A stretch of DNA of 64,000 nt from contig NZ_JBGQOM010000004.1 in NCBI RefSeq assembly GCF_052119645.1, positions 322,984-386,983 on the forward strand, given 5' to 3'. This DNA comes from Paraglaciecola sp030730205. GTDB taxonomy: Bacteria > Pseudomonadota > Gammaproteobacteria > Enterobacterales > Alteromonadaceae. The position numbers and the translations under genes were made by a program. This document shows positions 55,341 through 63,923 of the stretch, in pieces (within the stretch, counting starts at the first letter, position 1; each line of letters opens with the position of its first letter). Under the pieces are notes generated by a model. That model searched no databases. It had not been told where the DNA came from and was given only the letters and a program-made list of their open reading frames with translations.

Positions 55341-56192
55341 ATGACAAGTAAACACCAGTTAGAGTTAAGCCAAGTGGGTATCGATTTTCCTACCGCAAAA
55401 GGCCCCTTTACCGCGTTAAAAGATGTGAATTTACGTATTCATAAAGGTGAGTTTATATCCTTAATTGGTCACTCAGGTTGCGGTAAGTCAACAGTTTTAA
55501 ATATAGTGGCAGGGCTTCATCAAGCTACAACCGGCGGGGTTATTCTAGACAGTCAAGAAGTCACAGAGCCTGGACCTGAAAGAGCAGTGGTTTTTCAAAA
55601 CCATTCATTATTACCTTGGTTAAGTGCCTATAAAAATGTTGAATTAGCGGTAAAACAAAGCAGTAAAAAGCGCAATAAAAAAGAAATTCGAGAGTGGGTT
55701 GAACATAATCTTGAGTTAGTTCACATGAGTCATGCAGTTGATAAATTACCGTCTGAAATATCAGGCGGTATGAAACAGCGCGTTGGTATTGCTCGTGCTT
55801 TGGCGATGGAGCCGAAAGTATTGTTGATGGATGAACCTTTTGGAGCGCTTGATGCGTTAACTCGCGCCCATCTGCAAGACTCGGTGATGGAAATTCATGC
55901 TGAACTGGGAAATACAGTGATTATGATCACCCATGATGTAGATGAAGCGGTTTTGTTGTCTGACCGCATCGTCATGATGACCAATGGTCCAGCGGCCACA
56001 ATTGGCGAGATATTGTCCATCGATCTTGAACGCCCGCGTAATCGAATCGAATTAGCCGATAATCCTAAATACAACCACTATCGCCATGAAGTGCTGAAGT
56101 TCTTATACGAAAAACAGCGCAAGGTGGAATCGGTCAGCAGTCACCGCTTGGCACAGCGCAATAATAAGGTGGGACAACACAATGCCGCCTAA
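55341..56192 (+). CDS. nrtC: Nitrate ABC transporter ATPase
   Basis: Cytoplasmic ATPase of 283 residues that drives NrtAB. Walker A is GHSGCGKST near residue 43, the signature is SGGMKQR near 145, and Walker B is VLLMDEPFGALDAL; a switch His follows in ITHDVDEA. There is no fused NrtA-like regulatory domain as in cyanobacterial NrtC. In this respect it resembles NrtD/NasD. It ends the nrtABC operon and is followed by a porin gene 108 nt later. Confidence 0.9.
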   Translation: MTSKHQLELSQVGIDFPTAKGPFTALKDVNLRIHKGEFISLIGHSGCGKSTVLNIVAGLHQATTGGVILDSQEVTEPGPERAVVFQNHSLLPWLSAYKNVELAVKQSSKKRNKKEIREWVEHNLELVHMSHAVDKLPSEISGGMKQRVGIARALAMEPKVLLMDEPFGALDALTRAHLQDSVMEIHAELGNTVIMITHDVDEAVLLSDRIVMMTNGPAATIGEILSIDLERPRNRIELADNPKYNHYRHEVLKFLYEKQRKVESVSSHRLAQRNNKVGQHNAA

Positions 56193-56300
56193 ACAATAAG
56201 CCGTAGCGGTTTTAACTAAGCACGACTCAATAAAAACGTAATTGAATTTTGATGCTGTATGGCGTCATAGGACACTTTTGCCCAAAAACCGAGGAAAAAC

Positions 56301-57521
56301 ATGAAAAATTCTAATCAAAGCTTTACCTTAAATAAACGTGTATGGTGCGTCATTGTTGGGCTTGTAAGCATAAGTAGTGGTGCTATTGCAGATGAACTCA
56401 CCACGGCACTTACTAGCGGTAAACCCAGCGCTGATTTTAATTTACGCTATGAAAGTGTTGAGCAAGAAAACGGGCTAAAAGATGCCAGTGCATTAACCTT
56501 ACGAACTCGATTAGCTTACACCACAGGTAAGGTCAGTGGGTGGTCTGCCTTGGTGGAAATGGAAGATACGCGTATTGTTTTAGGGCAGGGCGATTACAGT
56601 GTGCCGCAAACCGCTTATCAAAGTGGAGTGTATTCTGTGATTGCTGATCCGGAGCATACTGAATTAGATCAGGGCTTTGTACAATATACCAGTGAGACAA
56701 TCACTGCCAAAATAGGCCGTCAGGTTATCGCATGGGATGGGCAACGTTTTATTGGCCATGTTGGCTGGCGTCAAGACCGTCAAACGTTCGATGCAGTCAG
56801 TGTTAAATATAACCCTCGTCAGGATCTGACCCTTAATTACGCTTATATCACGCAGCGCAATCGTATTTTTGCCGAGGCACAAGACCAAGACAGCAAAGAC
56901 CACCTATTCAATGCGAGTTTTAAAACTCGCCTTGGCACACTGACCGGCTATGGTTATGTATTAGAGCTCGATAATGAAACCGAAAATGACTTAGATACAT
57001 TTGGTGTTAGTTTTGTTGGAAGTGCTGTGGCAGGTGAGACGAAGCTGCTTTATTCACTGGAATACGCCAATCAAACCAGCCAGACTGTCACCACAGACTT
57101 TAGTGCAGACTACATGTTGGCAGAGTTTGGAGCGGTGATGGGGGGCATTACTGCAAAATTGGGCTACGAATCTTTGGGCTCTGATGATGCTGCTTACGGG
57201 TTTTCTACTCCCTTGGCTACCTTGCATAAATTCAACGGCTGGGCTGACATATTTTTAACGACGCCAGCACAAGGTTTAGTGGATACCTATATTTCTCTTG
57301 CAGGTGGTGCACTTGGCGGTAAGTGGATGGCGGCCTATCACAGTTTTGAAGCAGATAACGCCAGTGATTCCGTGGATGACCTGGGCAGTGAGCTTGATTT
57401 GCAATATGTTCGTGCCTACGGACCACATTACAGTATCGGTCTTAAATATGCCGCGTATTCGGGAGACAGTGGCAAGGTTGATACGGATAAATTATGGGCT
57501 TGGCTTAGCGCCAAGTTTTAA
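56301..57521 (+). CDS. Outer-membrane porin of the alginate-export type
   Basis: A 406-residue beta-barrel protein: a signal peptide ends near AIADE and the chain ends in WAWLSAKF with a terminal Phe. GKPSADFNLRYESV, LTLRTRLAYTTG and KIGRQVIAWDGQRFIGHVGWRQDRQTFD are features of the alginate_exp (AlgE-like) porin group. It directly follows nrtABC and so may pass nitrate or nitrite through the outer membrane; that is inference from position. GAGGAAAAAC precedes the ATG. A hairpin at 57539-57557 follows. Confidence 0.8.
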   Translation: MKNSNQSFTLNKRVWCVIVGLVSISSGAIADELTTALTSGKPSADFNLRYESVEQENGLKDASALTLRTRLAYTTGKVSGWSALVEMEDTRIVLGQGDYSVPQTAYQSGVYSVIADPEHTELDQGFVQYTSETITAKIGRQVIAWDGQRFIGHVGWRQDRQTFDAVSVKYNPRQDLTLNYAYITQRNRIFAEAQDQDSKDHLFNASFKTRLGTLTGYGYVLELDNETENDLDTFGVSFVGSAVAGETKLLYSLEYANQTSQTVTTDFSADYMLAEFGAVMGGITAKLGYESLGSDDAAYGFSTPLATLHKFNGWADIFLTTPAQGLVDTYISLAGGALGGKWMAAYHSFEADNASDSVDDLGSELDLQYVRAYGPHYSIGLKYAAYSGDSGKVDTDKLWAWLSAKF

Positions 57522-57538
57522 ATTCAAGCTAGTAAAAC

Positions 57539-57560
57539 GAAGGGCCAAAGGCCCTTCTAT
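57539..57560 (+). terminator. Hairpin after the porin gene
   Basis: GAAGGGCC/GGCCCTTC with an AAA loop (57539-57557), followed by a weak T-rich stretch. Confidence 0.65.
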
Positions 57561-57666
57561 TCTGCGTTTCAACTTACATTAACAAAACCCTTCAAGCATC
57601 AAAATTACATTTCTATTACATCTGCTCCTTGCTAAGCTACTACCTTCTCGTTAGTTGGAGTCATTT

Positions 57667-58020
57667 ATGTCACAACACCATAAAATTAATTATATTGAGA
57701 TCCCTGTGAAGGGACTTGCCTCAAGCAAAGCCTTTTTTAAACAAGTATTTGGCTGGTCTTTTGTTGACTATGGCGATGATTACGCTGGTATCGTCGGCGC
57801 TGGCATTGAAGGTGGTTTGTTTTCTTCGGATTTAACCGTATCGACTAAAACAGGCAGTGTGTTGCTGGTCTTGTATAGTGAAAATTTAGCGAAAACTCAG
57901 CAGGCAATTATTGCTGCGGGAGGGGGTATTGTAGAACCAACCTTTGATTTCCCAGGAGGACGTCGTTTTCATTTTGCTGACGTAAATGGTAACGAATATG
58001 CAGTGTGGAGTGATAAATAG
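57667..58020 (+). CDS. VOC family (glyoxalase/bleomycin-resistance fold) protein
   Basis: A 117-residue VOC protein. I use ATG 57667 because TTGGAG lies 6 nt upstream; the frame is open from 57655. INYIEIPVKGLASSKAFFKQVFGW, VLLVLYSENLAKTQQAI and GGRRFHFADVNGNEYAVWSD (last written as landmarks GGRRFHF and NGNEYAVWS) are the paired beta-alpha-beta-beta-beta modules. Metal ligands could be His/Glu, but the activity is unknown. It is a lone gene between the porin and FNT genes. Confidence 0.87.
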   Translation: MSQHHKINYIEIPVKGLASSKAFFKQVFGWSFVDYGDDYAGIVGAGIEGGLFSSDLTVSTKTGSVLLVLYSENLAKTQQAIIAAGGGIVEPTFDFPGGRRFHFADVNGNEYAVWSDK

Positions 58021-58257
58021 GCTTTTGCAATGTGTCACCCACAGAGACTTGTGTTCGAATATGTTACGAACAGCACTGGCATGATTTGCCCTATATGTTG
58101 GGTTAATGGGTAAGGCGAGTCATTCACATAAGGAATGGGCGGGCTAACCGTTAAAATTCAGAAAAGCGCTTTCATTTTTAGGGGACACGTTGCTGAGCCA
58201 GATTATTGTTGATAGACATAAATAAGGACATCAGCTGCTTTTAGCCAACAGGATATT

Positions 58258-59175
58258 ATGATGCAGCACAGCGACAGCAATGAAAATAAACAAGCCATTA
58301 GTGATGAAGCGAAGTCACGAAATATGGCGTCACAGCGCGAAAATCGTGAAAAAACACCTGCGCCAACCGAAAAATCTTTAACCGGCTCAGAACGAGAAGC
58401 CGTTGCTGAACACGGCAGGTTATCGTCTTTGACTGTGTATTCGATCATTTTACGAGAGGGAGAGGAAGAATTACAGCGACCAGTATCCTCGCTCTGGTGG
58501 TCTGGAGTGGCAGCAGGTTTAGGGATATCGACCTCCGTTTTAGCAGAAGCCGTTCTTCGAACGCATTTAGGCTCAGCTCATTCTTACTTAACCATTATCG
58601 AAAGCCTAGGCTATACCTTGGGTTTTATATTGGTCATTTTATCAAGGCTGCAACTGTTTACAGAGAACACCATCACAGTGGTGTTACCCTTGCTCGCTAG
58701 CCCCAGTAAAAATCGATTTATCTGTACTGCTCGCTTGTGGGGAGTGGTGCTAGCAGCCAATTTGGTTGGGACCTTTATTACCGCAGCTATTGCTATGCAT
58801 GGCGGTGTACTGACTCAAGAAATTCTGGACTCTGTTTTACAAATTTCTCGTCATGTGGCTGCGTTAAGCCCGATGGAAACCTTATTGAGAGGAATACCAT
58901 CAGGCTTTTTCATTGCCGCAATAGTATGGATGTTACCCTCTGCAAAAGGCTCTGAAGTGCTGGTGGTTATGCTATTTACATGGCTTATTGCCGCGGGGGA
59001 GTTTACTCATGTTATTGCCGGTTCAAATGAGATTTTTAGTCTTGTTTTGATAGGTGAAATGCCTTTCGCGGCTGCATTTTTGCAACATATCGGTCCCATG
59101 TTAATGGGTAATATTATTGGTGGGACTGGGCTTTTCGCCATGTTAGCCTACGGGCAAATTCGAGAAGAGATGTAG
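58258..59175 (+). CDS. Formate/nitrite transporter (FNT) family channel
   Basis: Inner-membrane channel of 305 residues, of the FocA/NirC/YfdC superfamily. A hydrophilic N-terminal part of about 75 residues precedes six transmembrane helices. Conserved FNT features include the LFTENT segment near 139 and WLIAAGEFTHVIAGSNEIF near 240-258. It may move nitrite or formate; nearness to nirBD and nasA suggests nitrite. YfdC-type members have a long N-terminus too, so that is the nearest group. AGGATATT precedes the ATG; an ATG-ATG pair makes the exact start uncertain by one codon. Confidence 0.87.
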   Translation: MMQHSDSNENKQAISDEAKSRNMASQRENREKTPAPTEKSLTGSEREAVAEHGRLSSLTVYSIILREGEEELQRPVSSLWWSGVAAGLGISTSVLAEAVLRTHLGSAHSYLTIIESLGYTLGFILVILSRLQLFTENTITVVLPLLASPSKNRFICTARLWGVVLAANLVGTFITAAIAMHGGVLTQEILDSVLQISRHVAALSPMETLLRGIPSGFFIAAIVWMLPSAKGSEVLVVMLFTWLIAAGEFTHVIAGSNEIFSLVLIGEMPFAAAFLQHIGPMLMGNIIGGTGLFAMLAYGQIREEM

Positions 59176-59176
59176 C

Positions 59177-59476
59177 TTAGCTTTTTCGCTCAATAGCGGG
59201 GATTTCAAAGTAAGCATCAGGTGATTTTTCTTTTAGTTCAGCGAGTGATGACTTACGGGCTTGACGTTGTTGTACACTCTCTCCAAATACACTGAGGTGC
59301 TCGTCTTCTATCATCTTGCTTATCTCACAAGGCGTCAAAATATTGAGTAATTTTGCAGCTTGGAGCAAACCTTCAGTTCTGAATTTGTGTTGGTTATTTG
59401 CTTTACTTTGTTTGATATTTTCAAAGGTCTTTGTGAGTTCAGCTCGACAATAGTCAATAAATGCCCGGTGTTCCAT
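59177..59476 (-). CDS. Hypothetical protein, 99 residues
   Basis: I do not recognise this protein. The probable start is the ATG at 59476 (MEHRAFIDYCRAELTKTFENIK) after a GGAAGAGG-type site; the open frame extends to 59629, but the added residues look like spacer. It is charged and helical (FRTEGLLQAAKLLNILTPCEISKMIEDEH), without membrane segments. It is the third gene after the diguanylate cyclase and DHp-like genes, 97 nt from the latter, and may belong with them. It converges with the FNT gene with no gap. Confidence 0.55.
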   Translation of the reverse strand: MEHRAFIDYCRAELTKTFENIKQSKANNQHKFRTEGLLQAAKLLNILTPCEISKMIEDEHLSVFGESVQQRQARKSSLAELKEKSPDAYFEIPAIERKS

Positions 59477-59573
59477 CTCTACGTACCTCTTCCTTGTTCG
59501 CTTGTTAGGGAAATGTCTGGGTGAATCAGCCATATCATGCCAGCTTGTGGTGGATGATATAGCTTGGTTAAGT

Positions 59574-59798
59574 TTAGTCGCTTTTAGGACTGACTTTGTT
59601 GCTCCGCATGTCGCTAATGGTTTGCTCACACCGTTTACATTGCTGCAATATCACCTCAAAAGCCTGAGCAATTTTTTCGCTACTGCCTTGGTTGGCAATT
59701 AGCATCTTACCCAGTTCAGCATGAAGCGAAATGCTGTTCAATGGATTTCTAAGGCGATGGGTAAAATCCTTGAACTCTGTTTCGTCGATTCGATCCAT
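59574..59798 (-). CDS. Stand-alone histidine-kinase dimerisation (DHp)-like protein
   Basis: A 74-residue protein whose N-terminal half, EFKDFTHRLRNPLNSISLHAELGKMLI, resembles the H-box of histidine kinases (H14, followed by R/N-P-L). No ATP-binding domain follows: the product ends about 50 residues later. It starts 3 nt after the stop of the REC-GGDEF gene, with AAGGTAATG as its ribosome site, so the two are cotranscribed. It could receive or relay phosphate to the REC domain or dimerise with a full kinase; these are inferences. The other view is a truncated kinase. Confidence 0.6.
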   Translation of the reverse strand: MDRIDETEFKDFTHRLRNPLNSISLHAELGKMLIANQGSSEKIAQAFEVILQQCKRCEQTISDMRSNKVSPKSD

Positions 59799-59801
59799 GA
59801 C

Positions 59802-60818
59802 TTACATTACCTTGATTTTGTGGGCTAGCTTTGCTTCACTCTTGAGATAATTAACGCGGTTTTTACCTGAATGTTTTGCCGCATAGAGTTGCTGATCTGC
59901 GAGGCGAACAAAGTCATCAAGACTTTGTTCTTGGTGGTCAACATGATCCGCCTCAAAAATTGCTAAGCCGATACTTACGGTCACAATATCAAAAGGCTTA
60001 TTATTTTCATGGACAATGCGCAATGCTCTAATTCGGTCCAATATCTTATTTGCAACGACCAGCGCCCCCTCAAGATCAGTGTCCGGTAAAACTACAGCAA
60101 ATTCTTCTCCACCATAGCGCCCTACCACATCTGTTTCTCTGCGTTTAACGGATATTATTTTTTCAGCAACTTGCTTTAAACATTCATCACCTTGAATATG
60201 GCCGTAACAGTCGTTGTATAACTTAAAATTATCAATATCGATCATCATTAACGCCATTTGGTGACCATAACGAACAGTGGCGGCATAATGTTGCAATAAC
60301 ATTGTATCCAATTGCCGACGGTTAGCCGCACCAGTGAGGCCATCGACATAAGACAAAATTTCTAGTTTTTTACGATAATGAATTAATTCCATTTGATTGC
60401 GTACCCGTACACGCAGGATTGCAAAATTCAGTGGCTTGACTACGTAGTCTGCGGCGCCAAGTAACAGTCCCTTTTCTTCATCGTCCGGGCTGTCAGCAGC
60501 GGTCACAAAAATAATGGGGATGTGGGCAGTTAATTCATTAGACTTGAGTTCTCGGCAGGCTTCGTAGCCGTCCATCGTAGGCATATCAACGTCCAAGAGG
60601 ATAAGATCGACTTCTTCTTTCAGAATGTAATCAAGTGCATCTTTCGCGTTGTCATACAGTACAACGTTATACTCAAACCCAAACAAGGCCTCCAACGCGT
60701 CTAAGTTGCTTTGATAGTCATCGACTATCATCAAGGTTTGTCTTTTAAATTCACTCTTATCAAATGATGTCCCCGGACTCCATGTGGAGCGGACCTTGGA
60801 CAAACTCGGCTTAGCCAT
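59802..60818 (-). CDS. Receiver-GGDEF diguanylate cyclase
   Basis: Response regulator that makes cyclic di-GMP. I start at ATG 60818 (338 residues), because GGAGAG lies 7 nt before it; the frame is open to 60833. The receiver domain has MIVDDYQ, LILLDVDMPTMDG (phospho-acceptor about D76) and VVKPLNF (Lys about 128). The cyclase domain has the GGEEF motif (about 236-240) and the RxxD product-inhibition site five residues before it (RETD). It lies upstream of a stand-alone DHp-like gene. The EAL gene of the window is 30 kb away and need not be linked. Confidence 0.92.
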   Translation of the reverse strand: MAKPSLSKVRSTWSPGTSFDKSEFKRQTLMIVDDYQSNLDALEALFGFEYNVVLYDNAKDALDYILKEEVDLILLDVDMPTMDGYEACRELKSNELTAHIPIIFVTAADSPDDEEKGLLLGAADYVVKPLNFAILRVRVRNQMELIHYRKKLEILSYVDGLTGAANRRQLDTMLLQHYAATVRYGHQMALMMIDIDNFKLYNDCYGHIQGDECLKQVAEKIISVKRRETDVVGRYGGEEFAVVLPDTDLEGALVVANKILDRIRALRIVHENNKPFDIVTVSIGLAIFEADHVDHQEQSLDDFVRLADQQLYAAKHSGKNRVNYLKSEAKLAHKIKVM

Positions 60819-61042
60819 TTTATTACTCTCCATGATAAACGCTTTGCTAATAAGAAAGGGTTTGTCGCTACTGATTGTGTGAATATGCAGGTACAGTACC
60901 AGTTTTGCTTTGGTTTTTTAAGTTATTGATAAGCAATAGCTTTGTTTAAATTTATGTTGTGCTGTATGAGTCAGCTCCGGGTGGCATTGTGACTTATTTA
61001 CAGTGCGTGTAGTCTTTACAGTACCTTGACTCACCCTTCTGT

Positions 61043-61504
61043 TTACGCATTAAACCCAATATCATCCAAGTGATTTTTACTTTCAGCAGCAGCCCGAGCG
61101 AGTTGATCGCAGGCTTCATTCTCTGGGTGTCCAGAATGGCCTTTTACCCAGTGCCAGGTGACATCGTGACGAGCGACTTGCTCATCTAAACGCTTCCATA
61201 GATCAACATTTTTGACGGGCTTTTTGTCAGAGGTACGCCAGCCATTTTTACGCCAATTTTTAATCCATTGATTGATGCCATTTTTTACGTACTGGCTATC
61301 AGTAGTAAGATTGACCTTACACGGTTCGTTTAGGCAGGCTAATGCCTCGATGGTCGCCAACAATTCCATTCTATTATTGGTGGTATGTTTAAACCCTTGG
61401 TTTAATTCTTTACGATGTTGACTAAACACTAAGACAGCACCATAGCCACCAGGTCCGGGGTTACCTAGGCAAGAGCCGTCGGTAAAAATTTCGACTTGTT
61501 TCAT
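61043..61504 (-). CDS. rnhA: Ribonuclease HI
   Basis: Cleaves RNA in RNA-DNA hybrids. The 153 residues match the bacterial enzyme. Active-site residues are in FTDGSCLGNPGPGG (Asp near 9), NNRMELLATIEAL (Glu near 47), TTDSQYVKNGI (Asp near 69) and NEACDQLARAAA (Asp near 133). The gene is divergent from dnaQ across 80 bp, the arrangement common in gammaproteobacteria. Confidence 0.96.
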   Translation of the reverse strand: MKQVEIFTDGSCLGNPGPGGYGAVLVFSQHRKELNQGFKHTTNNRMELLATIEALACLNEPCKVNLTTDSQYVKNGINQWIKNWRKNGWRTSDKKPVKNVDLWKRLDEQVARHDVTWHWVKGHSGHPENEACDQLARAAAESKNHLDDIGFNA

Positions 61505-61584
61505 GTAATTATGCCATTTTTTTATTTTAGCGCAGTATAATGAGCGAGATACGTAATGCTACAAAATTCTAAAAAGAGTGTGAA

Positions 61585-62295
61585 ATGCGACAAATTGTAC
61601 TAGATACCGAAACTACGGGTATCGATCCCAGACAGGGACACCGAATTATCGAGATAGGTTGTGTTGAGTTACTCAATCGTCGATTAACTGGCAATACTTT
61701 TCATGTATACATCAATCCTCAACGTATTGTTGAGCAAGAAGCAATCGAAGTGCACGGTATTACTAATGAATACCTTACTGATAAACCGGTTTTTAGTACT
61801 GTAGCTCAAGAATTTATTGAATTTATCAAAGGTGCGCAATTAGTTATTCATAATGCGCCGTTTGATGTCGGGTTTATGGACGCCGAGTTTGCTCGCATCC
61901 CACGCTTCGCTGGGCAAAAAACGGCTGAGTTTTGCACAGTACTAGATACCCTTGATTTAGCGCGCCAGTTGCATCCAGGACAAAAAAATAACTTAGATGC
62001 CCTGTGTAAACGCTATGGCATTGATAACTCCCATCGTGAAAAACACGGGGCCTTATTAGATTCTGAAATCTTAGCCGATGTGTATTTAATGATGACAGGC
62101 GGCCAAACAGATTTAAATTTGTCTGGTAAGTCACATACCGAGGGAGGGGTGCAGCAAGAAGTGATTAGACGTTTGCCTGGTGACAGAAAAGCGTTAAAGG
62201 TTGTGAAGGCTACGGCCGATGAACTGGCTATGCATGAACAACGCCTTGATCTTGTTTTGAAAAAAGGGGGCAGTTGTCTTTGGCGACAACAATAA
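61585..62295 (+). CDS. dnaQ: DNA polymerase III epsilon subunit (proofreading exonuclease)
   Basis: The 3'-5' exonuclease of the replicative polymerase. VLDTETTGID (Exo I, with Asp and Glu), EVHGITNEYL, IHNAPFDVGFMD (Exo II) and HREKHGALLDSEILADVY (Exo III with His and Asp) are all present. The C-terminal part with a clamp-binding and polymerase-binding tail brings it to 236 residues. Divergent from rnhA; the next gene follows 10 nt after its stop. Confidence 0.96.
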   Translation: MRQIVLDTETTGIDPRQGHRIIEIGCVELLNRRLTGNTFHVYINPQRIVEQEAIEVHGITNEYLTDKPVFSTVAQEFIEFIKGAQLVIHNAPFDVGFMDAEFARIPRFAGQKTAEFCTVLDTLDLARQLHPGQKNNLDALCKRYGIDNSHREKHGALLDSEILADVYLMMTGGQTDLNLSGKSHTEGGVQQEVIRRLPGDRKALKVVKATADELAMHEQRLDLVLKKGGSCLWRQQ

Positions 62296-62305
62296 CAGGA
62301 ATGGC

Positions 62306-63688
62306 ATGTTAACGAGTTTATCCAAGTATGTAGGGTCTTACTTCCAAATATTGGGGGTCTGCGTACTGATTTGTGTGAACACTAGTGTAGAAGCGCAAAG
62401 CAAAGTTGCGCCTGCTACTAACGAAGCTACGTCGGCCACAGATAAAAAAACTGAGGATGCCGATAAGTCGGTGCTGACTTTATTAGGTACTGAATATCAA
62501 AATGGCATAAAGCTTTTGCGAAATCGCTTTCGCATTGATTACATGGTTGACGAAATTACCATGATTTTCTTTCGTGAATACGGCAGTTCACCCGTGGTGC
62601 TGGTAAAGCCTGATGGCAGCAAAATTTTTCAATCTGATGCCGACGGTATTGATTTGTTTTGGTATGACACCGCGACCTACGACATGATCAGTTTAAAAAA
62701 GCCTACTCCTGGTCCTTGGCAGGCGGTTGGGCAAATTCGTGAAGATAGCCGAGTAATGGTGATTAGCGATATCGCTCTGCATGCTGAACCTTTGCCGCGG
62801 GTTATTTTTTCAGGTGAAATTCTCAAGCAAACTGCGTACTTAACCAATCAAGGTAAGCCAATTGATTACCGCGCTTTTCGCGATGTGGTAGAGCTTAGTA
62901 TCGATTTTTCTAGCACAAATAATCCAAATTTTAATAATTTTGGTGCCCAGCCACAAAATATCGCAACCTTTGAAGACAATGGTAAGGGCATGGATGAGCG
63001 GCCCTTAGATGGTATTTTTACCGGGCAATTCAATTTAGCGGTAGCGGATGGAGAATGGACGCCGGTATTTTCAGTTTCAACGCCAATGTTTACGCGCGAA
63101 CAGGTGGGTGAAAATCTGATGCTTTATCCAAATCCGATCAAGATTTCAGTTGAAAAGGATGAGGTGGGTAAAGGTTTTCATAAACTATCTATCGATACAG
63201 AGCGGGAATTAGTGGATATTGCCACTTTATTACTTGACGGTAAAATCCGTTTTCCAAATGGCGATATCCAAAACTTTTCCATCACTGACATGTCCAATGA
63301 TGTGCGTCAATTTGACATTGTTAATTATGAATCTGGTGTATACCGAGTGAAGCTTACCGCTTATGGTAATACCGTTGAAGGGCGGGAATTTATTCTGGAT
63401 GTACCTGAATATAGCTTTTTGGTGGAAGAACCGAGACCGCTAGTTGAAGCGCTTACTCCTACGACCGATCCTGCCTTAGCGGCTCAATCAGACGAGTCGA
63501 ATATGAACGAACAAGTGCCAAATGCTGTGATGGGGGAAAATAATACGAATGCAGAACCAGAGCGGGCGGAAGAAGAATCACAAGGTTGGCAACAAAGCAC
63601 GATTATTTGGTTTGTTGTTGGCTTGAACTTATTGATTGTAATTTTTGGCGTGGCAGCAATTTGGTTTTTTAGTCGCCGACGCAGCTAA
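62306..63688 (+). CDS. TIGR03503-like exported membrane-anchored protein
   Basis: A 460-residue protein with an N-terminal signal (FQILGVCVLICVNTSVEAQ), a periplasmic beta-rich body and a C-terminal membrane anchor (IIWFVVGLNLLIVIFGVAAI) ended by FSRRRS. MIFFREYGSSPVVLVKPDG, DNGKGMDERPLDGIFTGQF and GVYRVKLTAYGNTVEGREF resemble the TIGR03503 family of gammaproteobacterial proteins of unknown function. A Glu/Asn/Gln-rich linker precedes the anchor. It lies 10 nt after dnaQ, probably cotranscribed. Confidence 0.7.
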   Translation: MLTSLSKYVGSYFQILGVCVLICVNTSVEAQSKVAPATNEATSATDKKTEDADKSVLTLLGTEYQNGIKLLRNRFRIDYMVDEITMIFFREYGSSPVVLVKPDGSKIFQSDADGIDLFWYDTATYDMISLKKPTPGPWQAVGQIREDSRVMVISDIALHAEPLPRVIFSGEILKQTAYLTNQGKPIDYRAFRDVVELSIDFSSTNNPNFNNFGAQPQNIATFEDNGKGMDERPLDGIFTGQFNLAVADGEWTPVFSVSTPMFTREQVGENLMLYPNPIKISVEKDEVGKGFHKLSIDTERELVDIATLLLDGKIRFPNGDIQNFSITDMSNDVRQFDIVNYESGVYRVKLTAYGNTVEGREFILDVPEYSFLVEEPRPLVEALTPTTDPALAAQSDESNMNEQVPNAVMGENNTNAEPERAEEESQGWQQSTIIWFVVGLNLLIVIFGVAAIWFFSRRRS

Positions 63689-63734
63689 CGTTAATGAAAT
63701 AGTGATGCGTGCTGCAAATATCGAATTAATTTAG

Positions 63735-63767
63735 GCTGTTTTTAAGGCGACAGGCCATTAAAACAGC
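63735..63767 (+). terminator. Possible terminator after the TIGR03503-like gene
   Basis: GCTGTTTTTAA pairs with TTAAAACAGC around GGCGACAGGCC; stem is good, the T tract is poor. Confidence 0.45.
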
Positions 63768-63923
63768 GTAAATTGGTTAATCCTGCAGCAAACGATTCAC
63801 TTTAGTGTATTTTGCTTGAAAAAGCGGTTGACTCACCTTTGGCTTACCCGTATTATCTGCGCCGCGGTCGACGAGGTGAGTCCAGTACTTACATTGTAAC
63901 TGCTTGATAATGTTAAAGAATGT

